Shown here: in pieces, positions 23,865 through 39,179 of the stretch
Layout of the letters: each line of letters begins with the position of its first letter
Position numbering within the stretch: position 1 is the stretch's first letter
NCBI RefSeq assembly: GCF_963675165.1
Contig: NC_087388.1
Location: 874,800-938,799 of the forward strand
Direction of reading: 5' to 3'
DNA from: Halichondria panicea
Taxonomy: Eukaryota; Porifera; Demospongiae; Suberitida; Halichondriidae
Length of the DNA: 64,000 nucleotides
Notes under the pieces: generated by a model
Database searches by the model: none
Told to the model about the DNA's origin: nothing
The model's input: only the letters and a program-made list of their open reading frames with translations
Made by a program: the position numbers and the translations under genes

Positions 23865-24195
23865 TCAATTGTCCTTGTCGTTTGAGTCGTTTGTTTTGCT
23901 TTCCTCTGAGGATTTCTGGTAGGTTGATATCACAGTACGGGCTTTTCCCAGGAGCACTGCCATATTAGGCACCTGTATGTATTACACAGAGAGCGTGGTT
24001 ATGTACAGGCAGGGTACAGTGTATGTGTATGTGTATCAATACATACGCAAGTGACTACACACACTGCTTACTTTGTAGTTCTGGGCCACATAGATGCCAA
24101 AGGCAGTACCAGCAGTCAGTCCGGTCTACATATAGGACACCAAATCACACAATACTAGAGTTAAAACTCATGAAACTCACCAAAAAACCTAACAT
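23865..24195 (-). CDS. STMP1: STMP1-like mitochondrial microprotein
   Basis: Three tiny exons, 24181-24195, 24072-24125 and 23865-23972, join in phase to a 58-residue protein beginning MLGFLTGLTAGTAFGIYVAQ and continuing NYKVPNMAVLLGKA. Human STMP1 (47 residues, as remembered) starts [20 protein letters not shown] and continues NYDIPNLAKKLEEI. The shared pattern is a hydrophobic glycine-rich helix, then AQNY, then a charged amphipathic tail. STMP1 is an inner-membrane micropeptide linked to respiratory complex activity. The first exon codes only five residues and was accepted because its donor (GTGAGT) and phase fit the family N-terminus. The start lies 128 bp from that of MRPL38, another mitochondrial gene, on the opposite strand. 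The tail is longer than in vertebrates and Ser/Asn/Asp-rich. Confidence 0.82.
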
Positions 24196-24323
24196 CTTGA
24201 TTATAGAAAAACAGTGCTGTGCTAGTTCTACCGACGATCTTTCCCTGCATTTCGATGCCACGTGCTGTCTTTGTCAAGATCAGAGCACCCCCCCCCCCCA
24301 ACAGCCTTTTAGAAGGGCCTCTA
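24196..24323. promoter_or_regulatory. Compact shared 5' region of STMP1 and MRPL38
   Basis: Only 128 bp lie between two divergent starts of nuclear genes for mitochondrial proteins. It contains a run of ten or so C. Co-regulation is an inference from the arrangement. Confidence 0.45.
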
Positions 24324-25594
24324 ATGTCCTCCAGAGCTGCACTGGTTCATAGGAGAGGCCTCCTACAATGCAGGCAGCTAGTCAGAGCAGTGTCCACAGC
24401 TGGCAGTGTGTGTGGGAGTGAGGGTGACTATATACCCAGAGCTAAAGCTAGAGAGTGGAGGCTTCATAAGAATGACCAGTTGAGAAAGAACAGACGAGAT
24501 CCAGAGCTAGAGAGAAGGGCTAGGAACAAACAGTGTGAGTGTGTGTACGGCCTCATTGGTTAATGCGAATGGTTAGAATAAAATTAAAATAGTGTAATGG
24601 AGTACAGTATTATAATATTAAAGGTCGTGAAGTTACTGATAGGTACATTAATTTCCATATTTCCATATAGTGGAGGTCCCACTGGACCTGGTACAGAGTG
24701 AATGGAAGGAAGGTACTGGTCGTCACCACCTCAGGAACATTGGTCTCCACTGTGCCATCTACCAAGATGTGTTTGGCTCCGTGTTCCACCCTCGAGGATT
24801 CATGGATATTCAATACAGCACATCAGAGGACACTCATAGCGTAGAGCAGGGTAACCTGTTACCGGTATCTTGTGCGCGTGTGGAGCCAGTGGTGACATTG
24901 CCTGAGGGTCTGGAAGGCAACTACTCCACATTGCTACTGACTGACCCTGATGGACATCTCACCAATGGCACAATGGAGCTACTGCATTGGATGATGTGAG
25001 TCGTCTTGTGTGTGTGTGTGTGTGTACAGTATAATTATGGTATTTATTTCGTACAGTGCTGACATCCCGTGTGGGCGACCCCCTGCTGAGGGCAGGTTGG
25101 TGACCCCCTACCTCCAGCCGATACCCCCTGCTGGGAGTGGCTTCCATCGCTATGTCTTCTCACTATACACACACGACCACCCCCTCTCTGAGACCACTCA
25201 GCCAGCAGAGGAAGATGATTGGCTGAAGAAACGAACCTTCTCGACTATTGATTTCCTACGAGCACAACCTGACCTGCGTCCGTTTGCCTTCTCTTATTTC
25301 CAGAGCCAGTGGGACAGCAGTGTGAGGGAGGCCTACAGCAAGCTATTAGGTAAGGATCTCCTCACCACTCTCTCCTAAAGAGCAGCTGTAACTTGTATAG
25401 TGCATTGTAGTTGTTTGTACAGTATAGTACTTACTGAACCTACCCCCCCCCCACACACACACACACACACACCCACACTCACACACACAGCACACCCAGA
25501 ACCAGTCTATCAGATACTACGCACACTAACTCCACGACAAGCAAGACAAGTGGAGATCAAGTGTCAGAGAGGAGCCAAATACAGTGTCATGTGA
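24324..25594 (+). CDS. MRPL38: MRPL38, mitochondrial large-subunit ribosomal protein mL38
   Basis: Four exons (24324-24534, 24671-24995, 25057-25349, 25491-25594) give 310 residues. mL38 is a phosphatidylethanolamine-binding-protein-like subunit near the central protuberance of the mitoribosome. The first 40 residues are basic with a plausible mitochondrial presequence (MSSRAALVHRRGLLQCRQLV). The PEBP-like fold carries TLLLTDPDGHL, then LLHWMIADIPCG, then PPAGSGFHRYVF, matching human TLLLTNLDGHL, VHWLVTNIPG and ARGSGFHRFAF as remembered. KRTFSTIDF and FSYFQSQWDSSV follow in family order. It is about 70 residues shorter than human MRPL38 (380). The C-terminal extension is reduced, and no further exon is needed. 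It converges with BBS4. Confidence 0.93.
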
Positions 25595-25870
25595 TGCTCA
25601 TGTGAACAGACTATAATGTTTGTAGTGTGTGTACATACATTCAGACTGTTATTCACCGCATGTAGTGTATCATGTGCTCACAGTGAATTCAAAAACAAGT
25701 TTGTTCGTATTGTGATATTGTTTAAATTCAAGAGAATGTTCATATACAAATGTTAAGATTCTCATTAACGTTATTGTCCTGTAAACATGCATGTATAAGA
25801 AGATACATGTAAAGTGATCAGCTGGTTGCAAAGTCTGCAAATTATATTAACAGTTTCTAGTTGTGACTGA

Positions 25871-28588
25871 CTATAATTCATGGTATTTGTCAATTAAAAC
25901 GCTCTGCTTTCGATCCCGTGGTGATGGAACCACTTCCTCCTCCTCCTGCTTGTTAGTGGGCGTGTCCTCAGACTCTGAGGGGACTTCCCCAGTGATGAGA
26001 ACGCCCCCTAGCTTCCTGCCCACTTCAACCATCTGAGGGATATCAAACACATGTGACCACAACGACCATGGTGAGCATATCATCTCACCTCTCGATCTAT
26101 GTCTACGCTCTTCAGAGCTCTCTTCTTCTTATCGTAGAGTCTATACTCTCTCTTAGCCCCGCCCAGATCATTAGTGTTGTACAGGAACACGGCAAAATTG
26201 AGGCTAATTAGAGGGTCTTCCCTGTGAGGGGGGTCAATAATTAAGAGGTGGGGTATATCAATGTAGTACTTACTTGTCTTGTTTGAGTGCTTCTTCGTAC
26301 ATTTCTTTTGCGTTTGGCAGATCTTCCAATCTCGTCAGGGTAACTGTGTGCGTACGAATTGGATGGTCATGTGACTATCATACATGGTCATGTGACTCAC
26401 GGGCCATTAGCATGTGTATTTGTCCAACCTGAGGTGGTTTCATAGCCACGGCGGCTCTTAGGAAGTGGAAGGCAGAGGCATTCTGGTCCATGTTCAAATG
26501 CACGAGACCCAGATTGTAGAGAATCTTCCATTCAAAGGGGGCCAAGTATGTAGCTCGTTTCAAACAACTGACCGCCTAGAGAGAGTGTGTGTGTGGGGTG
26601 TGTTGTGTGTGTGTGTGTGTGTGTGGGATGTGTGTGTGTGTGTGTGTGGGGGTGTGGGGTAAGTAGGAGTTTATACGGTACATGATAATCTATGACAGAA
26701 AAGCATACATATTGCCATGCATACAGTACAGTGTGCGACACAAAGCAAGCAGTGGTGTACTGAATAACAGCAACACTTATTTCTCACAGCAACTAATTTC
26801 TTCTTTCCAAAGAAGCACATTCCGATGTTGTTCCAGAGGTGAGGAGACTCGGGAGTGGCTACTGCCCCCACCCGGTACTTGGACAGAGCCACATCGAAAT
26901 CACCGTGATTCTGAATGAGAGATCCAGCCGCTAATATAGCCTTAGAGTTGGTGGGGTCAAAAGTGAGTGAGCTACCGAGGCAATCAAAAGCTTTCTGAGT
27001 GGCCCCTGATTGCAGGTAGAGGAGGCCCAGTGTTGAGAGGAGGTCAGGGTCCTCAGGACTGTGTCTGCACAATGTGGTAACTATAAAGCAATTCTTATGG
27101 TTGTTGGCGTGTATACAAATAATAATTGTCACATTAAATAATTTCTCATTAAAATTAAATTCTAAATTTAGGTTCATGTCTCTTACAAGAACGCAAAGAA
27201 GAGCTATATCCTACTTACTTGACGGCCCTGCAGTAGATCTCAATGGCGTCTTCGAGAGCTCCTCTCTTCAGGAACACCCTCCCCAGCTGCACAAAGCTCA
27301 CCGTCTGAGGACACAGGCCGAGTGCTGATTGGAAGAACTCAATCGCCTGTGGGGAAATATATATATCAGCTTAAATTTGTAATGTAGGGTGCTTTGTAAA
27401 TGTGACTACCTTGTCATAGTCCTTGAGGTAGATACAGCAGACACCTTGATTGTGCAGCAACTCCTGGAGTGAGTACATCACATGACAATCACATGATACT
27501 CAGGATAACAACGTACCCAGTCATGTGGATATAGCATACTTGCTTCAGAGTAGGTATCCATAGCAGCTTTATGCTTCCCCAGAAGATACCTGTAGATATT
27601 GACACATTCAAATAATGGTTTTTTTGTGTCTATGCAAAACTCATATACATATACTCTTCTAAATATGCACCCCTTGAAAATTTTGTCCATATAAGCACCA
27701 TATTGTTTTTTCATACACTAGTCTCGCAAATATCGCAATTATTAAAAGCGGTGAGTATACAGTATAATTATAGTACTGTACTTACAGTGATCTAGCGACC
27801 TGCTTGACACTGAGAGCATTGTTGGGGTTGAGACGCACGGCTTTTTGAAACAGTTCCAGGGAGGCCTGAATATTACCCTCCTGTCTGTGAATGAGCCCTA
27901 TGGGGGGAAGGGCGAGCAATCATTGCAGGGGGTAGGTAAAATCACATTAATTAACGTACCTAGTATGTAGATTGCATATTCACACATTTCATCAGTCTCC
28001 TCCAGCAGTTCCCCTATCAGCACCTGCGCGTATTATGGGATACACTGAATGATGTATTGAGGGGGCGGGGCAGCTCAGTACGTACCTTACACGTGTCAAA
28101 GTCCTTCCTGATATAGTGCAAATGAATGAGCCAGTTCTTGCGCTCGTACAGAGGAATCTCAGGGGCTGTATATAATATTATATTTAATACAGTGTCCTTT
28201 ATTATACTGTATAGCGGGTAATTTTCGTTGATGCACATTTTCGTATGAACTAGCCATTTTTAATATTCGCAGCTCAGGATAGTGATGTTAAATCTAAGTT
28301 TTAATTTTCGTATGATGCTCTTCAATAAGAAATGTAATATATGAAACTTTTCACCCATACCATAAAACTCTGCTATACGGTATACTGATGGCTACGATGG
28401 TGACCCCACGGTGTCGAAGCCCTCTCTATATATCAACCCCTCTCCCGAGGTAGCTTGACACACTGATGTCTCATTGCCACCTCCATGCTCTCACCTTTGG
28501 TCCCTGTGACAATCCTGCGGTCAGAATTATTTTTTAGAACGCCTGAAGATGCTTCTTTAGACATGTTTTCTTCACTAGCACTATCCAT
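25871..28588 (-). CDS. BBS4: BBS4, BBSome TPR subunit
   Basis: Twelve exons (28495-28588, 28086-28165, 27960-28023, 27786-27897, 27517-27589, 27410-27463, 27219-27346, 26788-27064, 26401-26575, 26274-26343, 26089-26221, 25871-26032) give 473 residues with all phases matching. BBS4 is a TPR-repeat subunit of the BBSome coat that moves membrane cargo in cilia. The protein runs [85 protein letters not shown] and [17 protein letters not shown]. It then reaches [20 protein letters not shown]. Human BBS4 has nearly the same text at each block. The Ser/Glu-rich C-terminal tail is shorter than in human (519 residues). A dispersed repeat copy sits in intron 1. Its start is 226 bp from the divergent start of the propeller protein. 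Confidence 0.96.
28202..28330. repeat. Copy of the TGTATAGCGGGT element in BBS4 intron 1
   Basis: It begins ACTGTATAGCGGGTAATTTT, includes CAGCTCAGGATAGTGATGT and ends TTTTCGTATGATGCTCTTCA, closely matching the copy at 22477. It lies 36 bp from the adjoining BBS4 exon. Confidence 0.75.
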
Positions 28589-28814
28589 CTTGTCTGAAAT
28601 CCTGCTGCCCCACCCCCTTTTGCTAAGGGAAACTTTTATATGAGAACCAGTTTGCTGTAATGACGATCTTTATCCAAAAGCTTTTAGAGACCACACCCAG
28701 TTATCAGTAAAGAGGCGTTCTATGAGATGGGCTTGTCTAGACACATAAATAAGGACAACCAAGCTAAAGCCTTATCTTCTGTGCATGTATTGTTAGTTAC
28801 TAGTGAAGCTAAGT

Positions 28815-30709
28815 ATGACTACTAAAACATCAGAGACAGAAAAACAACCATTGTTCATAGATGGAGAGGAGCCCATCTCCCCAGTAGAGTCTAAACCAAA
28901 GTTCAAGAAAGCCTTTAAAGAGTTCTCCCTCGAGACTGATGTTGATGAAATAGCCACTGGATGGTGGCCCAAAGTAACTGGGAGTTGTCTGTGCAAGCTC
29001 TCTATAGTGTTCTACCTCCTGTTGTGTGTGGGATTGAGTGTACTGTACGTTGGTCTGCGATATACACACGAGACTAAGCCAGAGGACACACCACCACCAT
29101 GGATACCAGGAACAGTACGTTGTATGCATTTATATTATAGCTGTATCCAATATCATGTTTGATTGATTAACATATTGAATGCTCTACATGTTTGTTTAAT
29201 ACATACTTGTATATAGTCTACTATATTCAGTGTTTTTGTTTTTGATGGGGATACATGTAGTTGCACTTTCATGAACAGATTTAAATTACACCTTGCTATG
29301 AAGTATGTAAGACGCCATGGTGCTGTTCGTATAACCTCCACTGTCTGTATTGTCACTGTACCAATAGCTGTAGCTGCTCGTGACTTGCTCTGGATAAGTC
29401 AGTTGACATTGTCCTTATTTTAACAAGATTGTGTGACAACATTGGTCCCTTTAGGTAATGTTCAGTTCCACTTGTTGGCTGTCATAATTATTATTATTAT
29501 TTGTTAATTGGAGAAGAATCATTAATTACCTCAGTGCATAAGTTCCTACCAGCCTTGACATGGTTGCATATAGTGAGTGGTCTTTCATTACGTGTATGGA
29601 TGCATCGGTTCCGTTACTATGTGGTCAATCTTGCAGACATAATTATGATTAATAACATGGATACATTATACTCTTCCCCATTTTTTCACAAAATGTTTTT
29701 TAAGTAGTGACGTTTTGTGTCTATTCTAATGGGCGTTCCTATTAGGGTTACCCATCTTGTTAATTAATTGATTAGAATTCTCCTAATTCAGTCATGCATT
29801 AGTGCGTCCTAGCTACAGTAACCTATACCACTATTATATTTTAACCGTATTATATTACGTATGAAAACTTTTGTGAATAAGCCGAATCTGTGATATAACA
29901 TTTGCGTTCTGACAAGGATCGTAATGTTGTACAAGTACCGATACAGGTTTTTGCGAATGTATTTTTGGGAAACAATCAATTGATGTTCGCAAAACATTCT
30001 CATCCATCCTTACCTCTCTCCCATAGCCGACAGTTGTACAGGATAAGCCACACCCTCCAGCCCCCCAGCCCCTACACTTCCAAGACCTCCCTTACACCGA
30101 GTGGATAGCCAAGAGGTGGACCTACAACGATGCACCCTTTGCTGATTGGCCCTCACTACCATCCTTCCTAACCAACATTACACAGATATCCTCTGGCACT
30201 ATAGGCAAGAGACACGGTGTTTGGATACTGACTGAGAATGACTTGTTTTTTGGGACAAATTTCTACGATAATGTAGAGTTTTTGAATGTGAGTGAAACCA
30301 TTGGGCTCAGTGTGTTGGCTGGTAGCATGGTTGCCGTGGCTACTGGCGGAGAGGTGTACTTGGCCACGCCCATCAACATCACCCTGTTGGACTGCTTAGG
30401 AGACTCTGAGGACTAGTGAGTTCTCTATACTGTGTGTGCGCGCGTGGGTGTGTATGTGTGCGCGTGCGTGTGTATGTGCGCGCGTGCGTGTGTACTTAGT
30501 CCCATCTTTTAAATGGTCCACACTCATTTATAGTGGTAAGAAGTTAGTACATGTATAGTCAAGTTTTAAAAAAACTGTGCAACTTTTACCAAAACAATCC
30601 TAGCCTTGAGTATACCATTAGCTACAATTTATTATATCTACATGTAGTTGTGGCTATAATTGTATTTTTTAATGTGTCAACGTCGTCACACCCATATATG
30701 TACACACAC

Positions 30710-30754
<45 letters not shown>

Positions 30755-33700
30755 GTGAGGTAGTAACGTCCAACTCTCAACCTCTTCCCTTCACGGCCGT
30801 CCACTCTACTACCTTCTCCCTCTCAACTGGCGGGCTTTGGTTGGGCACTGACACTGGACTCTACCTGGCCACCACCAAACTGCCCACTCCTCTCGACGTG
30901 TCAGAAGAGCTTTTCTTTGACGGCGACATTGTCATCAGTAATGTAACTGAGGTCGAAGGTCAAATACAAACATTACTATGGCGATCATCAGTTAGCACTG
31001 TTCCGAAAAACTCTGCATTTATTCTCGTACCTGGAGCTGGGGATGCTCTACAAAAATCATCCGCTTTTTTCACTTATCAAGGGACGAAAGGATTCAAAAA
31101 TCAAGATTTGTTTGGCGTTCTTGTGGTAGGCACGAAAGATCGTCTGTACTTTTACGATGGCCAGCACTGGTGGTTTGAGTGGGTTTCTGTGTGGGGGGTG
31201 AGTCTAGGGGGGGTAATCGATGGACCCCCCACAGCAATGGCCGTGGGTACAGCAGGAGACATCTACATTGCCAATAATGTCTCAATGACACGAATTAATA
31301 TCGACTACACATTCGATCGAATCGGACCACTCCAGGGCTTGCCTTATAATCAACTGAGGTCGCTGTGTTTTGTCAACTGTCAACCTACTGCCCCTCATCC
31401 CACTAGAGGTCATAAGGACCGTATCTCAAACTCAGGGATGCTATGGATCGGTACAGGACGGGGGTATGCACTATTTGACCTCCAAAGCTCGGAGTTCAAA
31501 CATTATTTTTATGGTCCGAGGTGGCATTCGGGAGAGGAGATCAGGGCCATTGCTAGCGTTGGTGGTGCCGGTGTTGTCATGGTGACAGACGGAGGATTGA
31601 CCTTTGTGACCCCCGAGGAGTGGACACTAGCTAAGAAGGCGGCGCACTACCAGAAAATGTTGGCACGTCACACAAGAGAACCAGGTATGACACTGTGTTG
31701 TATGATGTACATGTACCTGTGAGCTAGAGGAAACATCAGGGATGCAGGGTTTAATCTAGTGGAGGGGGGGGGGGGGGAGGCAGAGGGTGAACCCTCCCCC
31801 CCCAACATTTTATCCTAGATGAAACCCTGATTAGGGTTGAAATGTCTGGAGGATGTTGTGCCCACTTATTGGTACATTGTATATACATGATAAGATATTC
31901 ATCAGACTCTGTATGGTGCTACTATATACTACTATTCCCCTCCTCCCCCTCAGGCATAGTGTCTGACTGCCCCCTGACTGACTACAATGTCACGACCTGC
32001 TCTCCATACACCACTGACAATGACGGACTGTGGACCTCCTGGCTGGTAGGGGCGGAGTCACTGCGTTATGCTGTCACAGGGGACACCAGTGCTCGAGAGA
32101 ATGCATGGACCCTCTTCCAGGGAATGGCCTTCCTTAACAATGTGAGCGTTGGATGGAATTATTATACTCATATATTTTGTCTAAATTAAATACCAGGTCT
32201 ACCTCTTTCTGTATACATTGTACATGTACAACACTTACCCTCCCCCCCTCACAGGTGACTGGTGTCCGTGGTCTAATGGCCCGCTCTGTGCTGCACGAGA
32301 ACAGCACTGTACCGGTACCGGCTGGGGAGTGGCACAGGTCTACCAGTATCCCTGGCTGGCTCTGGAAGGGGGACACTAGCTCTGATGAGGTGGCAGGGCA
32401 TATGTTTGCATACCCCCTAGTTCATGACCTGGTGGCGAGGAATGAAGAGGAGAGAGCAGCAGCCAGTGGACTAGTGGATGATATAGTTGGTGAGTGAGTG
32501 TGAGTGTGTGTTGTGTGCAGCTGTCAGTGGTTGACAGTGTGAACCATCGGGTGGTGTATCTTTCATTACGTGCATGTACAGTGTGTGTATATATGTGCTA
32601 TTCAATGTATATTTTGTATACATGCGGGATGAAGAGGTCATCTTCCATATGTGTGTGTGGGTTGACTACATGTAGTTATTCTGCTTCTCATGTATATTCA
32701 AATTCTCCATAGCAGGTATACTGTATAATTTATAGTACTTATCATAACCATGACCTACCGGTATTTGAATTTGTACATAGTCAGAGGAGGTCCGACACAT
32801 GCGTGCACGAATCACTACAAGTACAGTGCAATGATGTCAATGCAGTCACGTGATAATGTCCAGGCCAAGGCACTAGCACTTGTAGTGATTTGTGCACACA
32901 TATCGAACCTCCTCTGGTACAGAGTAGTGTGCTGACAGATCATCTTGTCAGGTGCATTTGCTCAGTCCTGATATCATCTCTATATGTATCTCACAGGCTA
33001 CATCAAGAGCAATGACTACCACCTGATAGACATCACCAACCAGTCCACTAGGTGGGGGGTGTGGGCCCCCTCTCAGCTCAACCTCAACGTCTCCTGGGCT
33101 GATGAGCACGGTCTCAACTCTCTGCAGATTCTCTCCTACCTACTGTCAGCCTATAGACTCACGGGCAAGGCAGAGTACTGGGACGCTTGGAAGGTGCGTG
33201 TGTGTGGTGTGTGTGGCATGTAGTGGGAGGATGTGTGTGTGTGTGTGGGGGGGCAGTCTTACAATCGTGTGATTACTCCCCCCTCCTCCAGGATTTGGCA
33301 GATAACCCTGACAACCACTATGGCCTGAATATGGTGAACCAGAAGATTACCTTCCCACGAGACGAGAACTTCAGTGATAATGAGCTGGCCTTCCTTCCTT
33401 ACTTCACCTATTGTCAAGCTAGTCAGGTATGCAACAGAATAGGGGGAAATGCAGGAAGTCTGGGGTATTTTAAATAGATGTGGGTGGATTAATATATGGA
33501 CCAGTGGTCCTTATTAATCAATTCTTGAAAACCAAAGGTTTGGGGTGGAAAGGTAACCTTTGTGTTGAAACCTTATTTTAAGTTTGGGGCGAAAAGCTCA
33601 AGCCCACCATTGATAATACAAAAAACGCACGCAACCTTTTTTAAATAGTCAAATAATTATGTGCCTGAATATAAAAATTAATATTTTTAGATGATGAAAA

Positions 33701-34537
33701 ATCCGGTTGATGCTCAAGTCAGTTACTATGGCAACCTGAGTCTAAAGCGGACGTGGAGTGTGGTGGGCCAGGAGAAGAGCAGTGCTTGGTCAGCAATCTA
33801 TGCCTACTGCACAGGTAGTACATGTAGCATAGTGTTTGTGTACAGTTGCCCCCTGAGCCCCTTAGTTATGTATTATCAATAGTTCATTAATGAACTCCTG
33901 GTATTATGTATGTATTGTGTATATCTGTGCGTGCAGTATCAGGGTGTCATACAGGATTTTGAAGTAGAGGGGGGAAATTAGAAAATTTGCTAAAAATAAA
34001 AGTTGTCAACTGTTATTTAAATACCCTGTTAGTATGTAAAATATCCAGCTATGGACACTCAGTAGTACATGAATGCAAATTTTAGGGGGGGGGGAATTGG
34101 AGCTAGGGGAGATATCCCCCCTTCCCCCCCCCCCCCTGTATGACACCCTGACTGTATATACAATACTGTAGCTATCTCACAAAGCCTGAGTATGTAAACT
34201 TTATGTTCCCAGAAGCTGCAAAGTGGTGACTATTTTAATCAATCTCACCTTTAATGTATATAAACTGCGCCTAAGAGGTGGCTAGAGGTGTTAGTACAAG
34301 AGGAGGCACGACAAGCAGGAGCAATTAGGCTGATTGTGAGCTGACATTACATTCCGTTTACTTGTAGCCCTACATGTAGGTTTATTAATGCTGAGTCAGC
34401 TAATCAAGTCTTATAATTAGACCATTGCTCCTGCATGTCGTACCTCCTCTGAGTTAGTACCAATCACCACCGACTAGTGTGAGCACATACTTCTCCTCAT
34501 ATACTGTCCCTCCCTCTAGGCTCTCGCAATGATCCTG

Positions 34538-34574
<37 letters not shown>

Positions 34575-34610
34575 CCCCTTCCCTCCCTCTAGGCTCTCGC
34601 AATGATCCTG

Positions 34611-34649
<39 letters not shown>

Positions 34650-35080
34650 CCCCTTCCCTCCCTCTAGGCTCTCGCAATGATCCTGCCCACACACGCACAC
34701 ACACACACACACACACACATCCCCTTCCCTCCCTCTAGGCTCTCGCAATGATCCTGCCCTGCTGGATGCTCTAGTGTGGACCCTGCGTAGTTGGCCCCTG
34801 GAGCTGGTGGAGTGGAGGACTACCAACTCTCACAGACTAGACATTAGGCACAATCCAGAGCAAGACCGGTGGGTGTATGATTGGTGTTATAGGGATTAGT
34901 CTTGTAATGGTGTGAAAACACAATGTGTGTATTGTATGCATGACGTAAGTACGTAAAGGTCGCATGTAACATGTTAGAGGTGCTTGGTTTGTTTACAAAT
35001 TCTATTGTTACTGTAGTAATTGTCATGACCTGTGTATTGTGTGTACTGTGTACACACGTACGCACACGCACAAACACTCA

Positions 35081-35146
<66 letters not shown>

Positions 35147-35347
35147 CGCACACGCACACACACACACACACACAGGGACTTGCACAGTAATAGCCAGTCA
35201 GTGCGGCTCCTCCCAGCTAATGAGAGGGGTCAACTAAGATGGAATGCCAACCCCTACCAGCTGGACAGTGGGGGATCTAGCAGTGAGATGGACCCGGGGG
35301 CGTGGCTTCTACCCTATTGGCTAGCGAGATGGACAGGAATGCTATAG
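28815..35347 (+). CDS. Type II membrane protein: propeller plus probable six-hairpin (glycosidase-like) ectodomain
   Basis: Ten exons (28815-29114, 30027-30415, 30753-31684, 31954-32141, 32255-32489, 32997-33193, 33292-33426, 33691-33814, 34739-34868, 35176-35347) give 933 residues. I do not recognise a named family. Residues 1-60 are cytosolic and charged. Residues 62-81 ([20 protein letters not shown]) form a signal anchor. The ectodomain has many N-glycosylation sequons. Residues about 140-540 show repeated strands such as [29 protein letters not shown] and [15 protein letters not shown], the pattern of periplasmic sensor-type propellers. The C-terminal 390 residues are alpha-helical with paired motifs [35 protein letters not shown] and [20 protein letters not shown], resembling alpha/alpha toroid glycoside hydrolases. 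The fold and hydrolase activity are inferences. Short microsatellites fill several introns, and the acceptor of exon 9 is tandemly duplicated. Confidence 0.75.
29845..30000. mobile_element. CCGTATTACTAG MITE, copy (c), diverged
   Basis: It begins CCGTATTATATTACGTATG, shares TTTGCGTTCTGACAAGGAT with copy (b), and ends TTCGCAAAACATTCT. It ends 26 bp before the 3' splice site of exon 2 of the membrane protein gene. Confidence 0.65.
32782..32916. mobile_element. Mutator-like MITE, AGAGGAGG family, subfamily 2
   Basis: This 135 bp element has inverted ends CAGAGGAGGTCCGACA and, further in, GTGCACGAATCACTACAAGT. It is flanked by GTACATAGT and GTACAGAGT (8 of 9 identical). It is intronic and closely related to 40522-40655. 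Confidence 0.82.
34298..34451. mobile_element. Mutator-like MITE, AGAGGAGG family, subfamily 3
   Basis: This 154 bp element has inverted ends AGAGGAGGCACGACA and TGTCGTACCTCCTCT. The interior differs from the other subfamilies but is itself inverted (AGCAGGAGCAAT and ATTGCTCCTGC). It is flanked by TGTTAGTAC and AGTTAGTAC (8 of 9). It is intronic. Confidence 0.8.
34520..34738. repeat. Minisatellite made of a duplicated intron-exon boundary
   Basis: Three extra units of 71-75 bp each contain CCCTCCCTCTAG then GCTCTCGCAATGATCCTGCC, that is, the polypyrimidine tract, acceptor AG and first 20 exon bases, followed by (CA)n. The fourth, at 34739, is the real exon 9. Decoy acceptors fall before 34520, 34593 and 34668. 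Confidence 0.9.
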
Positions 35348-35549
35348 TATATGAAACCTTATATTAAATTTCTATGTCTCTCAGCTCCTAACATGTATCA
35401 CTCTCTGTGTAATGCTATTAAATTTTTTTTATAAATTGCACTATAGCTCAAAGAAGACTTTACTACCACAATTAAAGTCTACATGTGTATATACATATGA
35501 CAATAATTTGGATTCATTTAATATAAAAGGTAATGCCATTAGTTATAAT

Positions 35550-39009
<3,460 letters not shown>

Positions 39010-39179
39010 GTCTTTGAGTGTCAGCTAGGTTTAATAGTGCAGTGTAAAAAGGTACACACTTGGAAATGATCGTCAATAGTAGAGTAGCAAAGTCCAGAGT
39101 GAGTCAATGGCCAACATAATAATTATGTGTATAATTAGAAAGGTCAAAGGTCATTGACCCTTTTTCACAGGGATTAAAA
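39010..39179. promoter_or_regulatory. Shared 5' region of GPAA1 and CYC1
   Basis: 170 bp separate divergent starts. The motif AAAGGTCAAAGGTCATTGACC near 39148 contains repeated AGGTCA half-sites spaced by one base (DR1) followed by an inverted half-site, the arrangement bound by nuclear receptors such as HNF4/RXR types. Binding is inference. Confidence 0.5.

Noticed and set aside
24023-24352. Plus-strand frame overlapping the STMP1 locus
   Set aside because: It is antisense to STMP1 exons, has no homology and no start context; the minus-strand exons explain the region.
34497-34826. Open frames of His-Thr or Val-Cys repeats in the CA tracts (also near 35040, 35840-36300, 9304-9522)
   Set aside because: They are translations of (CA)n/(TG)n microsatellites inside introns, open in several frames at once, with no splice or homology support.
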